Shown: piece by piece, positions 43,612 to 52,909 of the stretch
Layout of the letters: the number at the start of each line of letters is the position of its first letter
Numbering within the stretch: the stretch's first letter is position 1
DNA from: Chrysoperla carnea
Taxonomy: Eukaryota; Arthropoda; Insecta; Neuroptera; Chrysopidae
Direction: 5' to 3'
DNA: 64,000 bases
Assembly: GCF_905475395.1 (NCBI RefSeq)
Contig: NC_058339.1
Span: 87,864,520 to 87,928,519, forward strand
Notes under the pieces: model-generated
What the model was told of the DNA's origin: nothing
The model's input: only the letters and a program-made list of their open reading frames with translations
Databases searched by the model: none
Program-made: the position numbers and the translations under genes

Positions 43612-45750
43612 TCATTCAAGCACACGCGCCTTTGAAAAAACGTGTGTTAAAATGGATTGAGCTCGTGAGACATCACTTTTAATGTGACCCCTTTTATGTT
43701 TACTTAAATTACTTTTATCTGAAAAGGATTTACTACAAATGTCACATGAAAATGGTTTTTCTCCACTGTGAATCAATTTATGTTTATTTAAATTACCTTT
43801 CTTATTAAATGTTTTGTTACAAGTCTCACATGAAAATGGTTTTTCACCAGTATGAAGAAGTTTATGTGTATTTAAACTACTTTGTCTATTAAACGTTTGA
43901 TTGCAGACATCACACGAAAATGGTTTCTCTCCGCTGTGAGTCTGTTTATGTTTAAATAAACTACTTCCATGAGTAAAAGACTGGCTACAAATATCACATA
44001 AATATGGTTTCTCCCCCGTATGAGTCCGTTTATGTTCATTTAAATGACTTTGACTCGTAAATGTTTTATTACAAATATCACATAAAAATGGTCTCTCCCC
44101 CGTGTGTGATCTTTTATGTTTAACTAAACTACTCCTTTGGGTAAATGACTTGCTACAAATATCACATAAATAAGGTTTCTCCCCCGTATGAGTCCGGCTA
44201 TGTTCTTTTAAATGACTTCGGCTATCAAATCCTTTACTACAAATATCACATAAAAATGATTTTTCTTCCGTACAAGTCCGTTTATGTTTGATTGAACCTT
44301 TTCTTTTTAATTTTGGAGATACAAATGGTTTATTGGTAATTTGAATTTGTGGTTCTAAAACACTCGGGTCTAATATTTCATCTTTAATTGATAATATTTC
44401 TGTATTTAATTTGTTCCCATTTTCATGATTTGGTTCAGGTTCCCAACTAATATCACTTTTGTTATCTGGCATCTCTTCCATGCTATCGCTGTTGCTTTCT
44501 TCCAATATTTCATCTTTAATTTGCAATTCTGGAAGTTTAACACAGTCTTCATCTTTTATGATGACTTCTGGAACACTTTCTTCCTTTTTAATAATGAATT
44601 TTGTTGTTAATTGTTTCTCAAGTTCGAAATTTTCGTAAATAACTGGCAACATATCCTCTTTCTCTTGCTCACTTGATTTATTATGTGAACATGTTTTTTC
44701 TCCGGAATGAGTCCTTTTATGATTAACTAATTGGCATAATTGATTAAATGATTTACTACAAACATCACATAAAAATGGTTTTTCTCCGCTGTGTAATCGT
44801 TTATGTACATCTAAATTATTTTGTCTAGCAAATGATTTATTACAAATATCACACGAAAATACTTCAACTTCGGAGTGTATTCGTTTATGTTTAACTAATT
44901 GCCTGCGAAAAGGAAATGCTTTATTACAAACGTCACATGAAATTTTTTCTTTAGTATGAGTCTTTTTATGTTCTACCAAATATCTTTTATTGGTAAACGA
45001 CTTGCTACAAATATCACATAAATATGGTTTTTCACCAGTATGAGTCCGTTTATGTTCAAGTAAACTCCAATGTCTATTAAAAGTTTTATGACACACATCA
45101 CATGAAAATGGTTTTTCACCAGTATGTGACATTTTATGTTCAACTAATTGCCTGCTTAGAGAAAATGTTTTATTACAAACGTCACATGAAAATGGTTTTT
45201 CTTTGGTATGAGTCTTTTTATGTCCAACTAAATGGCTTTTATTAGTAAAAGATTTACTACAAATATCACATAAATATGGTTTTTCTCCAGAATGTATCCG
45301 TTTATGTTCAAGTAAACCCCCTTGTCTAGTAAATGTTTTTTCACACACATCACATGAAAATGGTTTTTCACTACTATGTAACATTTTATGTTTAACTAAA
45401 CTACTTTTGCGATGAAAAGTTTCATTACACATATCACATACAAATAGTTTTTCTTCGGTATGAACGCGTTTATGTTGAACTAAGCCCCAATGCTTGGAAA
45501 ATGTTTTGTCACAAGCATTACATGAAAATGATTGTTGATCTTCATTGTCATCACTAAATAATTCTGTGTTGAATTCATTTTCACTTTCAAGTTTAATATT
45601 TTCGTTGTTAATTGTATCATTTTCATTATTTTGTTCATGTTTAAAAATAAACTCACTGTCATTTTCTAGTATTTCTTCCAATTTAACACTGTTGCTGTCT
45701 TCTTGAATTTCATTTTTAATTTCCACTTCTTCAAATGAATTATTTGCCAT
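43612..45750 (-). CDS. C2H2 zinc-finger protein, 17 fingers (gene E)
   Basis: 712 residues, one frame. MANNSFEEVEIKNEIQED start and acidic N-terminus as in C (VKLEEIL, NIKLESE). Ten fingers in block 1, a linker with QIKDEI and SIKDEI motifs, and seven fingers in block 2; two block-2 fingers of B, C and D are missing. In block 1 the fingers after the first are ordered differently from the paralogues, with repeated NKSHLVGHKK and RRQLVKHK helix types, consistent with internal duplication and loss of finger pairs. C-terminus FSKARVLE. Intronless. Its upstream region carries a hAT-like insertion. Confidence 0.95.
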   Translation of the reverse strand: MANNSFEEVEIKNEIQEDSNSVKLEEILENDSEFIFKHEQNNENDTINNENIKLESENEFNTELFSDDNEDQQSFSCNACDKTFSKHWGLVQHKRVHTEEKLFVCDMCNETFHRKSSLVKHKMLHSSEKPFSCDVCEKTFTRQGGLLEHKRIHSGEKPYLCDICSKSFTNKSHLVGHKKTHTKEKPFSCDVCNKTFSLSRQLVEHKMSHTGEKPFSCDVCHKTFNRHWSLLEHKRTHTGEKPYLCDICSKSFTNKRYLVEHKKTHTKEKISCDVCNKAFPFRRQLVKHKRIHSEVEVFSCDICNKSFARQNNLDVHKRLHSGEKPFLCDVCSKSFNQLCQLVNHKRTHSGEKTCSHNKSSEQEKEDMLPVIYENFELEKQLTTKFIIKKEESVPEVIIKDEDCVKLPELQIKDEILEESNSDSMEEMPDNKSDISWEPEPNHENGNKLNTEILSIKDEILDPSVLEPQIQITNKPFVSPKLKRKGSIKHKRTCTEEKSFLCDICSKGFDSRSHLKEHSRTHTGEKPYLCDICSKSFTQRSSLVKHKRSHTGERPFLCDICNKTFTSQSHLNEHKRTHTGEKPYLCDICSQSFTHGSSLFKHKQTHSGEKPFSCDVCNQTFNRQSSLNTHKLLHTGEKPFSCETCNKTFNKKGNLNKHKLIHSGEKPFSCDICSKSFSDKSNLSKHKRGHIKSDVSRAQSILTHVFSKARVLE

Positions 45751-45811
45751 CTTTTTATTTATTAATTCTTCTGATACACAATATTAATAATTTTACATAT
45801 TTATACATAAC

Positions 45812-45871
45812 CTGATTCTTATCCATCAATCACATTATTGTGGATCAAACTGTCTACTGTCTAGTTCTACC
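45812..45871 (-). promoter_or_regulatory. Shared upstream block (gene E copy, split by an insertion)
   Basis: CTGATTCTTATCCATCAATC and ATTATTGTGGATCAAAC match the shared block of A, B and D. Its continuation (CTTGCCATTATTTTATTTTC, CAGCCAATCAGCACTTTCAG) resumes at 46351, after the insertion at 45872-46333. Confidence 0.5.
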
Positions 45872-46333
45872 CAGGGTTCAGGGTTGCCAGAAAGTTTTCA
45901 TTCAAGTCGCCCCATCTGTGATCGAAAGTCGCAAAATATTCTGAACAGTCGCCCAATAAAAGTTTGAAAATACCTTAGACATAACAGCCTTGAATTTACC
46001 AGGTAATTTGAAATTGATTTTTTCCATAGAATATATAATGATTTTTTCTAAATAAAAATGCTGAGAAGAACTAAAATAAATTTTTGTATACTCTTTTATG
46101 ATATAATAATTTCAGAGTCAATGGAAAACTCAAGAATATGAATTTGATATATATCTTTATTTAAATAAGTGAAATTTATTACTTTTCACACTAAAAAATG
46201 TACTGTAAAATGTACCTGTACTGAGGAATGAAAAGCGCCTAATTTGCGACTTGTTGCCCAAACTCATAAAAAGGAGCGTATCCATGAAAAAAATCGCCTA
46301 ATTCGCGATAAATCGCCCCATCTGGCAACCCTG
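45872..46333. mobile_element. Non-autonomous hAT-like element with 8-bp target duplication
   Basis: Starts CAGGGTTCAGGGTTGCCAG and ends CTGGCAACCCTG. GTTCTACC is repeated exactly on both sides (45864-45871 and 46334-46341). An 8-base duplication with CAGGG-type ends is the signature of hAT elements. Subterminal repeats include TCGCCCCATCTG near both ends. 462 bases, no transposase. Confidence 0.9.
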
Positions 46334-46539
46334 GTTCTACCAAGGATCAAACGACTTGCCATTATTTTATTTTCAGCCAATCAGCACTTTCAGCGTCTTA
46401 TTCAAATATATTTATTTATATTGAATAACGAGTTAAATTTACAAAATTTAAAAAACCCCAGACAAATGTTTAAAGTCTCTCCCTTAAATTACCTTTTTCC
46501 TCATTAAAGCTTTCTCCAAACTGAGCCGATTTTGAAAAT

Positions 46540-46735
46540 CATCACCAATTTTTTATTTTTTTCGGATACGGAACCCTAAACTCATGCTTGAAACATAGCT
46601 AAGAACACTGTCCATTAAATTACTTTTAAACGAAACAAAAAAAATCACTTTATCCGTTTAGACGCTTCGATGCCACAGACAGACACACGCACGCTCATGG
46701 TCAAACACCCTTTTTTTAATTCGGGTGATTAAAAT
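46540..46735. repeat. Dispersed repeat (minus orientation) related to 15770-16040
   Basis: GGATACGGAACCCTAAACTC, CTTGAAACATAGCTAAGAAC, TTAAATTACTTTTAAACGAA and GACAGACAGAC-like sequence form the complement of the repeat in the VWA8 pseudogene and of the seed of the 84-bp array. Confidence 0.6.
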
Positions 46736-47575
46736 TAATCTTTCATCTACTCTTGGTTCGAAAACAACACATTTTTGGGGAAATAGGAAAAAATAAAAAT
46801 ATTATTCTGGCACGAAATTTCACGCTTAACAACTTTTCTCTATTATAAATTTTCTTAAAAATGAATGGTTATGTAAATATTAAGCTATTTTCGTGTGTAA
46901 TATGATTTCTAATTGAACAAATGCATCGACCAAGGTAACAACAAGGGAAGCTCACAACACACTTAATAAATTATTATTAACAAATTGGTTAATGGAATTT
47001 ATAAATGTGAAATACCTCGATTGGGTTTATATCAGCTTCTTTTGATTTCTTAATTGTCCGAACTTTTATAACGCCTTATATAAGTTTCGTTACTTCAAAT
47101 ACTGTGTCATTATTTTCATAATTTTTACAGATTTTACAAAATAATTTTGGGGAATAATTTTACATTTATTAAGGATAAATATTTATTTTATTTTAAAAAT
47201 TTAAATACATAAAAAATAATAAGATTTAATAACTGTTTCATAAGTTTCTTTAATAATTAAAAACATATTTACAATTTTTGAAAATATATTACAATTTATA
47301 AACAATAACAACTTAAAGTGTTTATGTATCTATTACCAATTATGGAGTACACTGAGCTTTTCATTGAGCTCGAAAATCAAAGTCAAGTTTAATGCCTGCG
47401 TAAGATCTGCGCCTAGACATACAATATTTTTCGCATGAAGCAGTTTTATCGATAAAAATAATTTTTCGAGTTTCAAGCATATGTCAACTTAAAAAAGTAC
47501 CCTGCATACGAAAACACTATAAATATTACTACTTATATGTCTATGGAAAGTGAAGACAAGGGCAAACTCTCCACT
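46736..47575. other. AT-rich intergenic stretch
   Basis: No exon, RNA gene or clear repeat seen. Confidence 0.35.
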
Positions 47576-47582
47576 TAGTATA

Positions 47583-47853
47583 GAATATTATACATAGATA
47601 ACGCGAGGGACATGCTAGCCTGTAAGTGGATGCGATATGATGAATGAGAGAGAAGACTGCCAGTTAGTTCCTATGTGTCCTTGTCATAGTCATGTCATAA
47701 TCATATGATGCATAGAGATTTTGTGTAATGTAAACAATATCTAGCCAATGATATATAGATTAGGCAAGGACACATAGGAACTAACTGGCAGTCTTCTATC
47801 TCATTCATCATATCGCAAATTTTGGGCCATGGCGTTCTCTATGTATAATATTC
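47583..47853. mobile_element. Foldback MITE with probable TA target duplication
   Basis: GAATATTATACATAG at the left and CTATGTATAATATTC at the right, flanked by TA. The arms continue inward: CTGCCAGTTAGTTCCTATGT with GTCCTT, against AAGGACACATAGGAACTAAC. A TA duplication and palindromic body suggest a Tc1/mariner-type MITE. Confidence 0.75.
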
Positions 47854-47944
47854 TATGCTCCATTTAGAACGCGTTATCGAGGTTTCGTATGTCAGACCTA
47901 CTGCCGCGGCGGATTTTTCGGGGTATCAAAATAAAGGAAATTTC

Positions 47945-48110
47945 AAAAAATATCCGATTGCGTTAAATAAAGCCTGAAGTCGGGGCCCATTAAAATCAGG
48001 ACCAGCTTAAACCTTCCCAATACTGGGTTCCGACTGTTAAAGTTGCTATATGAAAACTACTACACTTGTTTATTTGATTTCAGACATTATTTAACGCAGT
48101 CGGACATTTT
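47945..48110. repeat. Diverged relative of the ACCCGACTGAG element
   Basis: TCCGACTGTTAAAGTTGCTA and ATTTAACGCAGTCGG match the right part of 17818-18126. It ends about 25 bases from the stop codon of the zinc-finger gene and may supply its 3' UTR. Confidence 0.45.
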
Positions 48111-48135
48111 ATTTTTTATGTAATTATTGATTTTA

Positions 48136-51100
48136 TTATCCAACGTGACTCCGTTTATGTTTATTTAAATTACTTTTATCAGTAAATGATTTACTACAAA
48201 TATCACACGAAAATGGTTTTTCTCCCGTATGAATTAATTTATGTTTAACTAAATTACTTTTCTTATTAAATGTTTTATTACAAACATCACACAAAAATGA
48301 TCGTTCTCCCGTATGTGTCCGCTTATGTTCGACTAAACTAGCGGGTCTAGTAAACGCTTTAAAACAGATATCACACGAAAATGGTTTTTCTTCAGCATGA
48401 ATATGTGCATGCCGAACTAATTGATATCGAAGTGTAAACGTTTTATTACAAGTTTCACAAGAAAATGGTTTTTCGCCACTGTGAATCCGTTTATGTTTAT
48501 CTAAAGTACTCCCGTGAGTAAATGATTTACTACAAATATCACATAAAAATGGTTTTTCTCCGGTGTGAATTCGTTGATGCTCAATTAAATGACTTTGTTG
48601 ATTAAATGTTTTGTTACAAATATCACATAAAAATGGTTTTCCTCCGTTATGTATTCGTTTATGTTGAATTAAACTAGTTTGACTCGTAAATGTTTTGTTA
48701 CACATATCACAGGAAAATGGTTTATTTCCACTGTGAATCTGTTTGTGTTTCACTAAAGTACTTTCACGTGAAAATGTTTTACTACAAATATCACACAAAA
48801 ATGGTTTTTCTCCCGTGTGAGTCCGTTTATGTTCAATTAAATGACATTGATGTTTAAAACTTTTATTACAAATATCACATGAAAATGGTTTTTCCCCCGT
48901 GTGTGATCTTTTATGTTTAACTAAATTATTTTGTTTATTAAATGTTTTATTACAAATATCACATGAAAATAATTTTTCTTCATCGTGAGATCGTTTATGT
49001 TTAACTAAATTATTTTGTTTATTAAATGTTTTATCACAAAAATCACATGAAAACATTTTTTCTTCAGTTTCATCGATACTTTTGTACAGTTCCGTATTTA
49101 ATTCTTCAGTTTTAATATTTTCCTCATTAACTGAAGACAATTGTTTTTCATTTTCATGATTTCGTTCAGGTTCCAAACTAATATCACTGATATTTTCCGG
49201 TATGTCTTCGATGATTTCACTTTTACTGTCTTCTACAAAAAAAATTAAATAATTCAATTTATTCACTTTCCTTGAAAATCATATTAGAATGTTAGAAAAA
49301 AAATTAAAGCATTTTTTACGTAAATTACGAGTCCGTTGGAGGAGAAAATAGTTTCAGTTTTCATATTCATTCCACCGAACAAAGAGTATATTTCGTGGTA
49401 TTTTGACTCGCTGAATCGGAATTATGAACTTGGTCAGATTGGGGGGAATTTGTTATAAATAAATTAATTGTTTACACGGCCATAGCTCCTAAACTATTGA
49501 AAACAATTTGGTACCATTATATTCTACATGAAAAAACGACCAATAGAACCAGAGATTTGGATAAAATTGTAAACAAAAATGATATCGCATAAGGTCGGCG
49601 CGCAGCGCTTGATTTGAAACGTCCGTAGATTGGCCAATTAATAATATTTTAGCTACGCGCCGATTTATGCAATATCATTTTTGTTTACAATTTTAACCAT
49701 ATCTCCGATTCTATAACATATCTCCGGCCATAAGAGCTATGGCCGTATAAACAATTAATTTGTTTACAACCAATTTCCCCTCATTCTGAGCAAGTTCAAA
49801 ATTCCGATTCAAGGAGTCAAAATACGTCGAAATACACTCCTTGTTCAGTGGGACCTGTAAATGCATACGAAACCCACTCAGCGCCTAAACTAATATGTAT
49901 CATCAAAGAATAAACAATAGGGAATATTCATGAAATTTAAATTTGGTTCCGTAGCTTTAATGACTGGACATTTCAACTAAACCATTATTTTAGTGAGGAC
50001 ATTTAAAAATTTCTAAAACGGAAATTCAAATTTTTATACGGACGTGACATCAAAGTACGGGCTTGTCAAATTTGTTGACATACTACTATATGATATTAAT
50101 TATTTACATTTTGTATGGTATTTCATTAAATTATTCTATTCTACGGCTTTTTATTAAAAAAACTTAATGATAACGAGTGTAAATTCTATGTTGTGAATTC
50201 ATTTTTTTTCAGTGTAAATTATACATTGAACTGTCACCAATTGACAGATCACGTACTTATACGTCATCAACAAAAAGCGCCAAAAAACTGCGTTTAAATA
50301 TCTCAAAATTATAATGTATATTAAATATTTTTCTATACTTAAATACAGTATTTTTAAGCAGTATTTATATTTTTTACTTTGTTATAACCTTTGAAAATTC
50401 ACTACTGGAATTGCCAACAGAGTGAGAACCACGTCTCAAAGTAGCTTGACAAGGATAGTAAATGTCGAGGCCTCCAAAATGGTGTTTTCTCTATCAGCTA
50501 TTTGAATATTGTATTTTTGTCTTTGTTAATCTACTCTGTGATGCCAAAATATACATATTTGGTACACACTGGGCTTATCTATTTAAAATATATGATCTAA
50601 GGTTATAACGGTGTAAACAATGAATTAAAAATATTTAAAAAAAAAACATGAATATTCCCTATTTGTAGTTTTTCACTATCTCCGCCAATGGATTCGTAAT
50701 TAATGTAAAAAATGCTTTATTATGTATTTTTTTTTCCTAAGATAATTTTTAAGAAAACTTACCTTCATTTTTAATTTGTGCATCCTCCGTGATTGTAACA
50801 TTTTCTTCATTTTTAACTACAACTTCATTATTTTCATAAATATCTGAGAAATAAATTTCCTCTTTTCGATGAATTTGTTCACTTTCCACACTATCACCAC
50901 TAGATTTAATAACATCACTTTTATTATAAATATCACATGAAAATGATTTTTCATCGATATGATTTAATTTATGTTTAATTAACGTACTTTCACGTGTAAA
51001 TGTTTTACTACAAATATCACATAAAAATGGTTTTTCACCAACATGAATCCGTTTATGTTCAACTAAATGTGATCGTTTATTAAATGTTTTATTACACATA

Positions 51101-52038
51101 TCACATGAAAATTGTTTTTCTCGTGTATGTGTACGTTTATGTTGTGCTAAATGTGTACGTGTATTAAATTTTTTACTACAAATTTCACATAAAAATGGTT
51201 TTTCACCGGTATGCGTTCGTTTATGATCCAATAAACTACTACTTTGACAAAATGTTTTTTCACACACATCACATAAATATGGTTTTTCTCCGTTATGTAT
51301 CCGTTTATGTCGAATAAAAATACTTTCTTTATTAAAACTTTCACTACAAATATCACATGAAAATGGTTTTTCTCGATTGTGCATTAATTGTTTATGACGA
51401 TTTAAACTACTTTTTCGATTAAATGTTGCATTACACATATCACATAAAAATGGTTTTTCACCCGTATGAGTTCGTTTATGTTCCGATAAATGACTTCTAG
51501 TGGAAAATGTTTTATTACACATATCACATAAAAATCGTTTTTCAACACTGTGACTTGATTTATGTTTATCTAAACTAATTTTTGTATTATATGTTATTTT
51601 ACAAATATCACATGAAAATAGTTTTTCACCGTCCGTATGGATTCGTCTATGTTGATCTAAATTTCTTTGTCGACTAAATGTTTTATTACAAAAATCACAT
51701 GAAAATGGTTTTTCTCCCGTATGAATCATAACATGTTCAATCAAATGGAATCGATACGAAAATGTTTTATTACAAAATTCACATGAAAATGATGATTGCT
51801 TTTCAACTTTAATAGATTTTCTCGTTATATCATTGTTTTTGTCTAATAATTGTTCCATTTTGATGTTATTGCTATCTTCTTCATTTTTAATTCGTCCATC
51901 TTGCATTGTACCATTATTATCGTTCTTTAATATTTTATTCTGAATTAATAATTCTGAATTTAATTGTTTTTTAAATTCAATATTTTCTTCATGGATAAAT
52001 AAATGGTTGTTTATATCATCAAATGAATTATTTGCCAT
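48136..52038 (-). CDS. C2H2 zinc-finger protein in two exons, 21 fingers (gene F/G)
   Basis: Exon 1 52038-50763 and exon 2 49232-48136 join to 2373 nt, 790 residues. Exon 1: MANNSF start (an upstream Met at 52128 is in frame but the family start is here), acidic region with VKMEQ-like motifs, ten fingers, then an acidic linker ending DAQIKNE. The donor reads GAAG|GTAAGT after one base of a codon. The acceptor TTTTTTTTGTAG leaves AA, completing a Glu codon, and exon 2 continues DSKSEIIEDIPENISDISLE, the same sequence the intronless paralogues have after QIKDEI (MEE.PDNKSDISWEPE). Eleven fingers follow. Without splicing, exon 1 would end five codons later (GKFS, stop). One decayed finger (CDIYNK) precedes the linker. 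Confidence 0.88.
49371..49852. mobile_element. Foldback element in the F/G intron
   Basis: Arms of about 200 bases. The left has CCGAACAAAGAGTATATTTC, TGAATCGGAATTATGAACTT and GTTTACACGGCCATAGCTC. The right, inverted, has the same with a few changes (GAGCTATGGCCGTATAAAC, AAGTTCAAAATTCCGATTCA, GAAATACACTCCTTGTTCAG). No ORF. Confidence 0.8.
50388..50611. repeat. Inverted copy (intron arm) of the F/G upstream region
   Basis: Contains TTGAAAATTCACTACTGGAA, GTAAATGTCGAGGCCTCCAA, AATGGTGTTTTCTCTATCAG and GGGCTTATCTATTTAAAATA. It is the reverse complement of 52133-52275 joined to 52568-52655. The uninterrupted AGGCCT in this arm marks the empty site of the element found in the other arm. Confidence 0.88.
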
Positions 52039-52132
52039 TTTTTTAAAATATATTTTTTGTTTTCTAAAATGATGTACATCTAATGACAATTTGGGCTCTA
52101 CTCTTTCTGTGAACTTGGCACTCTTCATACGT

Positions 52133-52275
52133 TATCTATACCTTAGATCATATATTTTAAATAGATAAGCCCAGTGTATACCAAGTATGTATATTTTGGC
52201 GTCACAAAGTAGATTAACAAAGACAAAAATACAATATTCAAACAGCTGATAGAGAAAACACCATTTTGGAGGCCT
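52133..52275. repeat. Inverted copy (5' arm, part 1) upstream of the F/G start
   Basis: ATCATATATTTTAAATAGAT, AAGCCCAGTGTATACCAAGT, CAGCTGATAGAGAAAACACC and ATTTTGGAGGCCT match the intron arm in inverse orientation with only a few differences. Ends at the AGGCCT duplication. Confidence 0.88.
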
Positions 52276-52567
52276 GGTATTCAATGCGCATGATCGTATA
52301 ACCGGAATCAACTGCTTCAATGATGTGTTTATATTTCACATTCACATGTGCTTAAAATAAATAAATAAAATTTATTTTGTTTTAACGTTCAAACGATTAA
52401 TATTGTTAGATAATTTTGTGTTAATTCTATGAAAAAAAAATTTAAAAATGGTAAAATGTTAATTTGTTTAAAATATACTGTTTTAACTTTATTTAAAAGT
52501 GGTATAATCTTATTTTAAATACGCGCCAGGATATTATGTTGTATATTAAGAAATGCATATTATGACC
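52276..52567. mobile_element. 292-bp insertion with AGGCCT target duplication
   Basis: Flanked by AGGCCT (52270-52275 and 52568-52573), which occurs once at the matching place in the intron arm. The ends GGTATTCAATGCGCATG and, inverted, GGTCATAATATGCATTT are similar. It splits the 5' arm in the space between the F/G and H genes. Non-coding MITE; the family is not identified. Confidence 0.75.
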
Positions 52568-52655
52568 AGGCCTCGACATTTACTATCCTTGTCAATCTAC
52601 TTTGAGACGTGGTTCTCACTCTGTTGACAATTCCAGTAGTGAATTTTCAAAGGGC
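52568..52655. repeat. Inverted copy (5' arm, part 2)
   Basis: CGACATTTACTATCCTTGTC, GAGACGTGGTTCTCACTCTG and TTCCAGTAGTGAATTTTCAA are the reverse complement of 50388-50473. Confidence 0.88.
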
Positions 52656-52909
52656 TAAACAGTTGTAAAATAATATGATAGTAGTTTAAAAATATGAGGT
52701 AGTCTAATATATAATAAGTCTGTGGTTAGGGATGAAATTTTGTTTTTGTATGTTCGTAAATTTTCGGGTAATAACGGCATTAAAAACAATGGAAAATGGG
52801 GTAGTGGCATTCTACTTTTCTTGACAGTCGATTGTGGTTGAAGCTCAAAGTAAAATCTGGGAAAATTGTACAATAAGTTTGAGAAATAAAAAAAAAAAAA
52901 CATTTAAAA

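Larger units (their letters stand above)
49233..50762 (-). other. Phase-1 intron of the F/G zinc-finger gene
   Basis: 1530 bases between GTAAGT (50762 downward) and TTTTTTTTGTAG (ending 49233). It contains a foldback MITE (49371-49852) and an inverted copy of the gene's own upstream region (50388-50611). The genes at 4068, 9027, 39426 and 43612 have no intron at this point. Confidence 0.85.

Noticed and set aside
49233-49266. Met at 49266 as the start of an independent 376-residue zinc-finger gene
   Set aside because: The MNKLNYLIFF part overlaps the polypyrimidine tract of a good splice acceptor and is absent from all relatives. Splicing to the exon at 50763 fits the phase.
52039-52128. Upstream Met giving 30 extra residues to the F/G protein
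   Set aside because: All paralogues begin at MANNSF. The extra residues have no counterpart and lie in the probable 5' UTR.
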